64,000 nucleotides of DNA, taken from contig CAMJJG010000007.1 in the NCBI GenBank assembly GCA_946406035.1, positions 1 through 64,000 of the forward strand, written 5' to 3'. Below the pieces are notes generated by a model. The model had not been told where the DNA came from. It made no database searches and saw only the letters and a program-made list of their open reading frames with translations. How positions within the stretch are numbered: position 1 is the stretch's first letter; every line of letters starts with the position of its first letter. Positions 23,374-31,696 of the stretch are shown piece after piece. The DNA is from an uncultured Prevotellaceae bacterium. GTDB lineage: Bacteria > Bacteroidota > Bacteroidia > Bacteroidales > Muribaculaceae. The position numbers were made by a program, and so were the translations under genes.

Positions 23374-25824
23374 TTACCAACCGGGACCCCAGCCTCCACC
23401 GCCAGAATAGGATGAAAGTGAAACTTGTGAGCCGCCGGTTGCATTGGTAGCGCCCTTGCCGGTCCAGAAGGTGGTGCCGCTGGCCGTCACGCCACTGTAG
23501 AGTTTAGGTGTGGAGGGAGCAGTAACGACAATGGTCTTGCTGGAAGAGCCGCCGCCGGGACCCCAGCCACCGCCGCCACCGCCTTGGTTGGAGAACGTCG
23601 GGGCGTAGGCTGCAAAGGCAACGTTGTTGCCGCTATAGAGTGCATACCAAGTGTTGGCACTTGCAGTACCCTGATAGCAGGTCTGGCTGAGTGATGCACC
23701 GCTCTCGATGGCACCCATGTCGCCGCCGATAGCCATCAGGTTGGCACCGCTCTGGATGTAGACCGTGTAGCCACCCTCGCTATTGGCGTCGAGGCCTTCC
23801 TCGCTACCGCAGCAGAAGACGTAGCCGCCGTTCAGGTACATGTTGCCGTTAGAGTCGATGGCATCGTTGCCGGTTGCCACAGCATAGACGTATCCGCCGC
23901 TGATGTACATGTGTGAGGCGCTGTTCAGAGCGTCATCATAGCTGGTGACATCGATGTAGCCGCCCTTGATATACATGTTTGCCTTGGACTCGATGCCCTC
24001 GGCGCCCTCGCCACCGGTAGTGGTCACGGTGATGACGCCGCCATTGATGGTGAGGTTGCCCTCGGCACGGATGCCCTTGGGCGATGATGAGCCGTCGCTG
24101 CTGGTGTCGCCCGGTTCACCCCAGGGATCCCAGCCGCCGCCGCCAGGACCCTGGCCGCCGCCGCTGCTTTCTCCGAACTTGGCACCCGATGTCTTGACAG
24201 TGATGTTGCCGTCGTTGATGGTGAGCGTGCCATTGAAGTTCATGCCCTTGCCGCCGGCACCTGTTGCCGTGAGGTTGAACGTGCCGCCGTCGATCACGGC
24301 ATTGGCCTTGCCCTTGATGCAGGCAGCTGCGCTGGCACTGTTGTCGGAATAGGTCTCGCCACCGCCGCTCACGGTGCCCGTGATGGTACCGCCCGTGACG
24401 TGGAGGTCGCCAGTGGGCTTGATGGCCTTGCTGGCAGTCCCGGTGACGGTAAAGTTGATGGTGCCGCCGGTGATCTCCATGTCGCCGTCGGTCTTGATAC
24501 CGTGGTCATAGGTATTGAGTGTCAACGTGCCGCCGCTGATCAGAGCGGTGCCCTCGCTGTGGATGCCCTCGGCCTCGTCCTTGACGGTGGTGCACTTGAA
24601 GTTTGCACCATTGAGGATGAAGGCATAGTCGGCCTTGGCGCACTTGACGTTGGTCGTGTCGGTCGTTCCATAGGCCCAGGGCTCGCCCGTGCAGTTGATG
24701 TCGATAGTGCCGGCGGTGGCCGTGAGCGTGCTGTCGCACTTCATGCCGCGGGTGCCGTTGCCAGTCATCTTGATGTTGACCACTGCAGCGTCACCGTTGA
24801 TGGTGATGTTGCGGTCGCTGCTCAGGCCCGTAGCTTCCTTGATCTTGAGGTCGGTGTCATCCCAGGTAGCCGTGCCGCTGTGGTTGAGCGTGATGTTGCC
24901 GCCGGTGATGTCGATGCTGCCCTCGGCCTTGATGCACTTGGTGGCGTCGGCGCTACCGTTGACGGTGAGCGTGCCGCCCTGTATCAGGACGTGGCCGTCG
25001 AGCGTCGGGTCGGCAGTGTCCTCGGCATCGACCTGGATGCCGTCGTCACCGCAGCTCTGGATGTTGACGGTGCCACCGTTCATCTGGAAGTACTGGGAGA
25101 CGTTGATGGCGTCGGCCACGGCACCGGTAATGGTGATGGTGCCGACGGTCTTCTTGACCTCCATGTACTCGTTGCATGCCAGGGCATGCTTCTTGTTACC
25201 CGTGATGGTGAGCGAGCCGCCCTTAGCAAACTCGGCATGGCCCTTGACCAGGAAGGCCGCCTTCTTGGTGTTGGCGCTGCCGTCGGCCAGCATGTTGGTC
25301 GTGCCATCGGCCAGCTGCACGGCGATGCGCTTGCTGTTCTGGATGTTGATGGCCGCGCTGTCGGGGTTAACCAGATTGACGCCGTTGAGCACGAGCGTCA
25401 TCTTGTAGGAGCCCGCATGGTAGAAGCAGCCACTGCTGCTGGTTCCCTGTAGGGTGTAAGTGTACTCGGTGGCCACATTGGCGTCCTGCATGACGGCGAC
25501 GCGAGCGCCGGTCACTTGGGCGGTGATGTGGTTAGCGATGTTACCGGCCACATACACGTCGGCCACTGTGTTGTTGTACTTGACGAGGACATTGTCGTCG
25601 GCAAACGTCTCGCTGGCGACGGTAACGCTGTCCACATCGGCTAGGGTAAAGCCCTTCTCCAATACTGTGAGCAGACTTGATGACGAATACGGCATCGTGC
25701 CCACCGATTCGGTGTTGTAGGCCCAGTGCACATGCCCGGTGTGGATCCACATCGTTTGCTGTGCATAGCCCAATAAGCTTGCCATGGCGAGCATGGCTGC
25801 AAGAAGAAATCGCTTTCTCATCAT
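23374..25824 (-). CDS. Secreted Cthe_2159-like carbohydrate-binding protein with Gly/Trp-rich linkers
   Basis: An 816-residue protein with a signal peptide (cleavage after GYA, about 21). Most of it is a series of short strands of type ITGGTITLN, GTLTINDGNITV and MYISGGYVYA. This right-handed beta-helix pattern fits the Cthe_2159 (DUF4353) family, whose founder binds acidic polysaccharide. Three Gly/Trp-rich segments interrupt or end it: GGGQGPGGGGWDPWG, GGGGGGWGPGGG and the terminal SGGGGWGPGW. No catalytic motif is seen. It is followed by the dockerin-like gene. A TAGATTTG -7 box lies at 25877-25884. Confidence 0.8.
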   Translation of the reverse strand: MMRKRFLLAAMLAMASLLGYAQQTMWIHTGHVHWAYNTESVGTMPYSSSSLLTVLEKGFTLADVDSVTVASETFADDNVLVKYNNTVADVYVAGNIANHITAQVTGARVAVMQDANVATEYTYTLQGTSSSGCFYHAGSYKMTLVLNGVNLVNPDSAAINIQNSKRIAVQLADGTTNMLADGSANTKKAAFLVKGHAEFAKGGSLTITGNKKHALACNEYMEVKKTVGTITITGAVADAINVSQYFQMNGGTVNIQSCGDDGIQVDAEDTADPTLDGHVLIQGGTLTVNGSADATKCIKAEGSIDITGGNITLNHSGTATWDDTDLKIKEATGLSSDRNITINGDAAVVNIKMTGNGTRGMKCDSTLTATAGTIDINCTGEPWAYGTTDTTNVKCAKADYAFILNGANFKCTTVKDEAEGIHSEGTALISGGTLTLNTYDHGIKTDGDMEITGGTINFTVTGTASKAIKPTGDLHVTGGTITGTVSGGGETYSDNSASAAACIKGKANAVIDGGTFNLTATGAGGKGMNFNGTLTINDGNITVKTSGAKFGESSGGGQGPGGGGWDPWGEPGDTSSDGSSSPKGIRAEGNLTINGGVITVTTTGGEGAEGIESKANMYIKGGYIDVTSYDDALNSASHMYISGGYVYAVATGNDAIDSNGNMYLNGGYVFCCGSEEGLDANSEGGYTVYIQSGANLMAIGGDMGAIESGASLSQTCYQGTASANTWYALYSGNNVAFAAYAPTFSNQGGGGGGWGPGGGSSSKTIVVTAPSTPKLYSGVTASGTTFWTGKGATNATGGSQVSLSSYSGGGGWGPGW

Positions 25825-25876
25825 AATGTGAAACTTTAGGTGTATTTTGATTGAATTAAAACATGATTTATTGTCG

Positions 25877-25884
25877 CAAATCTA
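25877..25884 (-). promoter_or_regulatory. -7 box (TAGATTTG) of the Cthe_2159-like operon
   Basis: TAGATTTG on the minus strand, preceded at 19 bases by TTGT as a weak -33. Leader about 50 bases. Confidence 0.5.
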
Positions 25885-26020
25885 TGCAACATTATGATGA
25901 AATACAAGTTGGGGCCGCATGTTTTCAACTAAACCGCAAATAAATTATGCCAATCTCAAAATAATTGTAAGCAAACTGATGGGCGTGCTCGATGGCTCGA
26001 GATGATGGCTGAATCTGGCG

Positions 26021-26040
26021 CTGAAAACCGTAGTTTTCAG
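26021..26040. repeat. Small hairpin
   Basis: CTGAAAAC-CGTA-GTTTTCAG, an 8-bp perfect stem with a 4-base loop in the divergent intergenic region. Role unknown. Confidence 0.4.
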
Positions 26041-26103
26041 GAGATTGAGGCTCAGTAGGGGTGACTTGTCTAATTTTTGTGACAATGAATTGCTTAGTTT
26101 TAC

Positions 26104-26111
26104 TATTTTTG
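26104..26111 (+). promoter_or_regulatory. -7 box (TATTTTTG) of the repeat-protein gene
   Basis: TATTTTTG on the plus strand, with a TTTTTG about 24 bases upstream as a loose -33. Leader about 60 bases. Confidence 0.5.
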
Positions 26112-26177
26112 CAGAGTTATCAAAAATTGAAAGAATCTGTTAAGAGTAAGCATTATCAATTTTAATTTTTAAGGACA

Positions 26178-29100
26178 ATGAGAAAGATTGTACAACTTGT
26201 AGCCGTGTTGATGGCTATTTCCTACAGCTCAGTCGCTATTGCTGCCGTTGACCCTCTCGACGTGATGGAGATTACGCCAGCCGAGGGCAACGTGACTAGC
26301 CTGCAGAGTTTTACCATTACTTTTGGCGACTTGGCTGTTGTTGTCAATGAGGACGCCATCCCCACACTGGTCAAGGGAGGGGGAGACGTGCTGGATGGCG
26401 GCATGATGGCCGACGATGAAGGCACTACCGTGTTTGTAGACTTTGAAGAACGTTGCACCCAGCCGGGACAATATGTGCTGAACATCCCCGAGGGGGCAAT
26501 CACAGTCGAGGGGCAGCCTCTTGAGTCGATGAGTTTCCACTACACCATCCAGGGTGGCAGTGACACGTTCTATGACCAGATCACGATCAATCCAGCCGAG
26601 GGCGAGGTTGAGAGCCTGCAGAACTTCACGATTACGTTCCCGGCCTATGTGGGCGAGATCGAGTATGGTAGCCAGGCCACGTTAACCAATGTCAACACGG
26701 GCGCCGTCTATCATGCCGAGATGATTGACGTGGGCTATAACGTGCTGGTCAATTTTGCTGAGGAGGTCACCGAGCCGGGTGCCTACACGCTGGATATACC
26801 TGCTGGCTCCATCGTTATCTACACGCTCGACAGCCCGATGCTGCCGTTGCGTTTCAACTACACCATCAAGGATCAGGAGAACTCGTTCTATGACCAGATC
26901 ACAATTGATCCCGTCGAGGGCAAGGTCGAGAGCCTGCAGAACTTCACGATCACGTTCCCGGCCTATGTGGGCGAGATCGAGTATGGCAGCCGTGCCACAT
27001 TGACCAACAACTCGACGGGTGCCGTCTATCGTGCCGAGATGATTGACGTGGGCTATAATGTGCTGGTGAACTTTGACCAGCAAGTGACCGAGGCCGGTGA
27101 CTACACGCTGACGATTCCAGCAGGAGCCGTCGTGATCTACACGCTCGGCGAGCAGGTCCAGGAACTCAAATTCCACTACACCATCGAGGGCGGTGAGCCT
27201 TCCTTCTATGACCAGATTGCGATTGATCCCGCCGAGGGCAGGGTCGAGAGCCTGCAGAACTTCACGATCACGTTCCCGGCCTATGTGGGCGAGATCGAGT
27301 ATGGCAGCCGTGCCACATTGACCAACAACTCGACGGGTGCCGTCTATCGTGCCGAGATGATTGACGTGGGATACAATGTGCTGGTGAACTTTGACCAGCA
27401 GGTCACCGAGGCCGGTGACTACACGTTGACGATTCCCGCAGGAGCCGTTGTGATCTACACGCTCGGCGAGCAGGTGCGGGAACTCAATTTCCACTACACC
27501 ATCGAGGGCGGACAGACTCCTGTAGCCACGATCAATCCCGCCGAGGGCGATGTCTATATGCTCCAGAACTTCACTATTGCTTATGGCTCAATGGTCGAGG
27601 TCGATAGTGACGCACAGCCCAAACTTGTCAACGATGAGACGGGCGTGGTCTATGGGTGCGCCTTGATGGAAGTGGGCGGCAATGCGCTCATCTACATGAT
27701 GGAACCGCTCAGTGAGCTGGGAAATTACACCCTCACGGTGCCAGCCGGTTGCATTACCGTGATGGCAACGGGTTATAGCAATCCCGAGATGACCTTCCAT
27801 TATACGATCGTCGAGAAGGACACCTTTGTGCCCACGGTGATTGAAGAGCAGCCCGACGGAGAGCTACGGCTGTATCAGCGCACGGGTGGCGTTATCCGTG
27901 AGGTCGAGAAGGATAATGTTGCCGAGGATGAGTGGCCCTATGAGATCATTAGTGAGCAACAGGACGGCTCAGTAAGTATCGTGTTTGCCGATGATAAAAA
28001 GGTATACATCCAGCGCCCTGTTTCGTGGTCCTACTACAACGGCTGGGTAGAGGGAACCCTGAGTGAGGATGGCAAGACCATCACCGTACCCATGGGACAG
28101 TATGTGGCCTACACCTTCTCCATGGAGATGGGCGTGCAGGTGGCTGTGTTTACCTATGATGAGGATCTGGGCACCTACACCTATGATGAGTCGGTAACCG
28201 AGCTGACCTACACCATCAACGATGACGGCTCCATTAGCTTGAATGGCACATCGCCCCAGATGATTCTGGGTACGATGAACCGCGCCTTTGGCGAGAACTT
28301 CCAGTACCTTGACTACGAGTGGTTGCAAGCTGGCGACTATCAATCGGTTTATGTGCCTGCTACCGAGCAACCCGTGACGCCCCCCGTTGGCCTCGAGACC
28401 GAGACCTATTACCTCAGCACGGCCAACTTTGACGGCATGGAGTGGGAACCCTATAGCGCTACGGTGCAGATGGGCTTTGATGGCGATGTCGCTTGGCTGC
28501 AAGGTATATCCAAGTTTATCCCCGAGGCTTGGATCAAGGGCACAGTCGATGGCAACACCATCACGTTTGCCAATGGGCAGTTGCTGGGCTCCTATGAGGC
28601 TTTGCTCTACTTCAAGGCTGCCGAGATGGATCCCCGCACAGGGACTACGACCCAGAAGGACCTGGTGCTGACCTTTGATGGCGTTGACACCTACACGACC
28701 ACCGACTATGTCTTTATCACGACCTCCAGGGTCGACCTCAACTACGTGAACTACTACCAGGGCCTCACCGTGAGCAAGCATCGAGACATGCTCGTCGAGG
28801 TTCCCGATGGCCTCGAGACCGAGGAGTATTATTTCTCGTTTACTACCCAGTTCAATGGTGTGGAAGTTGATGGCCAGACCATAGTCAACGTGGGCTTCTG
28901 GGAAGATGAGGTCTATATCCAGGGCTTGTGGGAACTGTTGCCCGAGGCTTGGGTCAAGGGACACCTTGTCGATGGTAAACTTGTTATCGACCTGCCGCAG
29001 TATCTGGGCGATTATGAGGATGAATATGAGATGACCTATCCCATCTATCTCATCGCCTTTGACGCGTGGTCAGGCTTGGTGCAGCCACAGATGACCCTTG

Positions 29101-29375
29101 ACTATGATGCCGAGACGCGTGTGTTCGACAACTGTAACTCGCCCTTCGGCATGGGCATCAACAAGACAGGCTACCTGAATGTACAGGACTTCTTCAATGT
29201 GGTATTCACTCCCGTGAACCCTGGGTCGGGTGTAGATGCAGTGCTGATTGATGGCTCCAAGGATGTTGAGTACTATGACTTGCAGGGACGCAAGATTGAC
29301 GACATCAATGCCGCCCACGGCTTGATCATCATCAAGAATGCCGACGGCACTGCAACCAAGACCTACAGGAAGTAA
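26178..29375 (+). CDS. Large secreted protein with five 106-residue repeats and a secretion-type C-terminal tail
   Basis: A 1065-residue protein with a signal peptide (cleavage after SVAIA, about 23). Five repeats of about 106 residues span about 25-550; each has a form of INPAEG-x-VESLQNFTITF, a central strand pair and IPAGAVVIYTL...FHYTI. Repeats 3 and 4 are nearly identical in protein and DNA (318-bp unit). Two further related modules of about 140 residues follow (ETYYLSTANFDGM and EEYYFSFTTQFNGV). The tail contains VEYYDLQGRKID and GLIIIKNADGTATK, a C-terminal pattern associated with type IX-like sorting in Bacteroidetes. No enzyme motif is visible; an adhesin or surface-layer role is inference only. 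Confidence 0.8.
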   Translation: MRKIVQLVAVLMAISYSSVAIAAVDPLDVMEITPAEGNVTSLQSFTITFGDLAVVVNEDAIPTLVKGGGDVLDGGMMADDEGTTVFVDFEERCTQPGQYVLNIPEGAITVEGQPLESMSFHYTIQGGSDTFYDQITINPAEGEVESLQNFTITFPAYVGEIEYGSQATLTNVNTGAVYHAEMIDVGYNVLVNFAEEVTEPGAYTLDIPAGSIVIYTLDSPMLPLRFNYTIKDQENSFYDQITIDPVEGKVESLQNFTITFPAYVGEIEYGSRATLTNNSTGAVYRAEMIDVGYNVLVNFDQQVTEAGDYTLTIPAGAVVIYTLGEQVQELKFHYTIEGGEPSFYDQIAIDPAEGRVESLQNFTITFPAYVGEIEYGSRATLTNNSTGAVYRAEMIDVGYNVLVNFDQQVTEAGDYTLTIPAGAVVIYTLGEQVRELNFHYTIEGGQTPVATINPAEGDVYMLQNFTIAYGSMVEVDSDAQPKLVNDETGVVYGCALMEVGGNALIYMMEPLSELGNYTLTVPAGCITVMATGYSNPEMTFHYTIVEKDTFVPTVIEEQPDGELRLYQRTGGVIREVEKDNVAEDEWPYEIISEQQDGSVSIVFADDKKVYIQRPVSWSYYNGWVEGTLSEDGKTITVPMGQYVAYTFSMEMGVQVAVFTYDEDLGTYTYDESVTELTYTINDDGSISLNGTSPQMILGTMNRAFGENFQYLDYEWLQAGDYQSVYVPATEQPVTPPVGLETETYYLSTANFDGMEWEPYSATVQMGFDGDVAWLQGISKFIPEAWIKGTVDGNTITFANGQLLGSYEALLYFKAAEMDPRTGTTTQKDLVLTFDGVDTYTTTDYVFITTSRVDLNYVNYYQGLTVSKHRDMLVEVPDGLETEEYYFSFTTQFNGVEVDGQTIVNVGFWEDEVYIQGLWELLPEAWVKGHLVDGKLVIDLPQYLGDYEDEYEMTYPIYLIAFDAWSGLVQPQMTLDYDAETRVFDNCNSPFGMGINKTGYLNVQDFFNVVFTPVNPGSGVDAVLIDGSKDVEYYDLQGRKIDDINAAHGLIIIKNADGTATKTYRK
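26886..27521 (+). repeat. Near-identical tandem 318-bp coding repeats (units 3 and 4)
   Basis: Units starting at 26886 and 27204 are almost identical over their length, while units 2 and 5 are more diverged. This indicates recent duplication or gene conversion inside the gene. Confidence 0.8.
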
Positions 29376-29399
29376 AAAGAATTCTTTTTGATTCCCATG

Positions 29400-29435
29400 A
29401 AATCGCTCTAACCGCTGCCGGTTAGAGCGATTTTG
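29400..29435 (+). terminator. Terminator after the repeat-protein gene
   Basis: AATCGCTCTAACCG at 29401-29414 pairs perfectly with CGGTTAGAGCGATT at 29419-29432 across a 4-base loop, followed by TT. It lies 25 bases past the stop. Confidence 0.85.
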
Positions 29436-29481
29436 TGCTAAAAAACAGCTGGACGATGCCGTTTTTCCACAGATTTATGGT

Positions 29482-29489
29482 TACTTTTG
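29482..29489 (+). promoter_or_regulatory. -7 box (TACTTTTG) of the GH89 gene
   Basis: TACTTTTG, about 30 bases before the ATG at 29519. It decides the start, because an in-frame ATG at 29456 lies upstream of it. Confidence 0.5.
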
Positions 29490-29518
29490 TGTGTTTGAAC
29501 GATAAAACTCTTGAAACT

Positions 29519-31696
29519 ATGATTAAACGGTTGACGGTATTGGCTGCAGTAATGCTGGTGGCTATTGCAGCGGTGGCAGCGGTGGATAATGACGTGTTAC
29601 AGGCTCGCGCGCTTGCCCGGCGCCTGTCGATGGCATTGAGCGACAAGGTGGAGTTCAAGAAAATCGGCACCGATGGCCACAAGGATGTTTTTACGCTCGA
29701 GAGCCGCGGTGGCAAGGTGATCATCGGCGGCAATAACGCGGGCTCGATGGCCGTGGGGCTGAATCGTTACCTGAACCGTTATTGTCGCGTGACAGTGTCG
29801 TGGTACAGCGGCGTTACCGACCTGCCAGGCGTGTTGCCCGATGTGCCAGCGCCCGAGCGGGTGACGGCACGGGTGCCGCAGCGGTTTTTCCTCAACTACT
29901 GCACTTGGGGCTACACGATGCCCTTTTGGGGATGGAACCAATGGGAGCGCTTCATCGACTGGATGGCCCTTAACGGCGTGAATCTGCCACTGGCGATTAC
30001 AGGGCAGGAGGCCGTGTGGTATAACGTGTGGACCAGGCTGGGCATGAGTGACGAGCAGGTGAGGGCCTACTTTACCGGCCCCGCTTACCTGCCGTGGCAT
30101 CGCATGGCCAACATCGACGGCTGGTGCGGCCCGTTGCCCATGGAGTGGCTCACGCAGCAGACCGCCTTGCAGCAGCGCATCGTGAAGCGCGAGCGGGCAT
30201 TGAGCATGCGGCCCGTGCTGCCGGCCTTTGCCGGTCACGTGCCAGGAGCGCTGCGTGACCTGTTCCCCGATGCCGACATCCAGGCCCTGGGCTCATGGGC
30301 CGGCTTTGACGAGCGATACCGCACCTATTTTCTCAACAGCGAGGACCCGCTATATGGCCGCATCCAGCGCATGTTTCTCGAGGAGCAGACGCGGCTGTTC
30401 GGCACCGACCATATCTACGGTATCGACCCGTTCAATGAGGTGGACCCGCCCAGCTTTGAGCCCGAGTACCTCAACCGGGTGTCACGGCACATCTATGAGA
30501 GCCTCACTGCTGTTGACCCCGATGCCGAGTGGCTGCAGATGGCCTGGTTCCTCTACTACCAGCGCAAGGATTACACCCGCGAGCGCACCCGCGCCATGCT
30601 CACGGGTGTGCCTCAAGGCAAGATGACGATGCTCGACTACTACTGCGAGTACAAGGAGATGTGGCGCGAGCACGATGGCTTCTACGGGCAGCCGTTCATC
30701 TGGTGCTACCTGGGCAACTTCGGGGGCAATACCAATGTGCAGGGGCGTGTCAAGGAGGCTGGCGAGCGCATCGAGCGCGCCCTGAGCGAGTGTGGCGACA
30801 ACCTGGTGGGCATCGGCTCCACGCTCGAGGGACTGGACGTGCAGCAGTTCCCCTATGAGTACATCCTGGAGAAGGCTTGGGATTACAGCAAGACCGACGA
30901 GCAGGTCGTCAATGAGCTGGCCGACCGCCATGCGGGCCGTGAGAGCCATGCCGCACGCCAGGCCTGGAAACTGCTGTACGACAGCGTGCTCGACATCACG
31001 CCAGGCAACTTCGCCGCTCCACTGGTGTGCTCCTATCCCGAGTTGGACAAGGCCGCCCGCCTCGGCAAGTACAATGCGCGTCAGTTGCTGGCTGTGTGGG
31101 ATCTGTTGCTCGAGCAGGATAGTGTCACGACCGATGCCATGACGATTGACCTCATCTGGGTGGGGCGCCAGTTACTGGGCGACCTGTTCCGCCACGTCAA
31201 GGCGCGCCTGGACAGTGCTTATAGCCAGAGCGACACACGAGCGCTCGAAAGGTATCAAGCAATCATGCAGGACCTCATGATTGACCTGGACCAATTAAAC
31301 AATCATCACCCCCATGCCTCGCTTCACACCTGGCTCCAGCAAGCCCGTGACCTGGGCTCGACCCCCGAGGTCAAGGACTACTACGAGATGAATGCGCGCC
31401 GACTGATCACCACTTGGGGTGGGCACCTCAACGACTATGCCTGCCGCAACTGGAGTGGCTTGATCAATGCTTATTATCACGTGAAATGGATGTTTTACAT
31501 CCAAGAGATGAAGGCCGCCCTGTACTGGCGTCGCCCCTTTAATGAGCAGGACATGAAGGCGCAGATCGACACCTTCGAGCAGGAGTGGGTCGACATCATG
31601 AGGGATTACACTAAGCTGGAGCCTTCCAGCCTGGATGTACTTGCTCACTCACGCGAGCTGCGAGACAAGTACCGCAGCCTGCTACAAGCTCTCTAG
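29519..31696 (+). CDS. Alpha-N-acetylglucosaminidase, GH89 (NAGLU-like)
   Basis: A 725-residue protein. The ATG at 29519 is chosen because it opens a proper signal peptide (MIKRLTVLAAVMLVAIAAVA) and follows a -7 box. The mature protein shows the three NAGLU parts: an N-terminal alpha/beta domain, the (beta/alpha)8 core and the C-terminal helical domain. Hallmarks are NYCTWGYTMPFWGWNQWERF, GVNLPLAITGQEAVWY, and YGIDPFNEVDPP with a catalytic Glu. GH89 enzymes remove terminal alpha-linked GlcNAc, for example from gastric-type mucin O-glycans or heparan sulfate. Export to the periplasm or surface is implied. Its last 15 bases overlap the 3' end of mfd on the other strand. Confidence 0.93.
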   Translation: MIKRLTVLAAVMLVAIAAVAAVDNDVLQARALARRLSMALSDKVEFKKIGTDGHKDVFTLESRGGKVIIGGNNAGSMAVGLNRYLNRYCRVTVSWYSGVTDLPGVLPDVPAPERVTARVPQRFFLNYCTWGYTMPFWGWNQWERFIDWMALNGVNLPLAITGQEAVWYNVWTRLGMSDEQVRAYFTGPAYLPWHRMANIDGWCGPLPMEWLTQQTALQQRIVKRERALSMRPVLPAFAGHVPGALRDLFPDADIQALGSWAGFDERYRTYFLNSEDPLYGRIQRMFLEEQTRLFGTDHIYGIDPFNEVDPPSFEPEYLNRVSRHIYESLTAVDPDAEWLQMAWFLYYQRKDYTRERTRAMLTGVPQGKMTMLDYYCEYKEMWREHDGFYGQPFIWCYLGNFGGNTNVQGRVKEAGERIERALSECGDNLVGIGSTLEGLDVQQFPYEYILEKAWDYSKTDEQVVNELADRHAGRESHAARQAWKLLYDSVLDITPGNFAAPLVCSYPELDKAARLGKYNARQLLAVWDLLLEQDSVTTDAMTIDLIWVGRQLLGDLFRHVKARLDSAYSQSDTRALERYQAIMQDLMIDLDQLNNHHPHASLHTWLQQARDLGSTPEVKDYYEMNARRLITTWGGHLNDYACRNWSGLINAYYHVKWMFYIQEMKAALYWRRPFNEQDMKAQIDTFEQEWVDIMRDYTKLEPSSLDVLAHSRELRDKYRSLLQAL

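Larger units (their letters stand above)
25825..26177. other. Divergent intergenic region
   Basis: Two opposite promoters (25877-25884 minus, 26104-26111 plus) and a small hairpin at 26021-26040. No coding frame is supported. Confidence 0.5.

Noticed and set aside
23374-25824. CRISPR-like or tandem DNA repeat in the GC-rich beta-helix gene
   Set aside because: The repetition is at protein level (GGTI-type strands) with variable spacing; not a spacer array.
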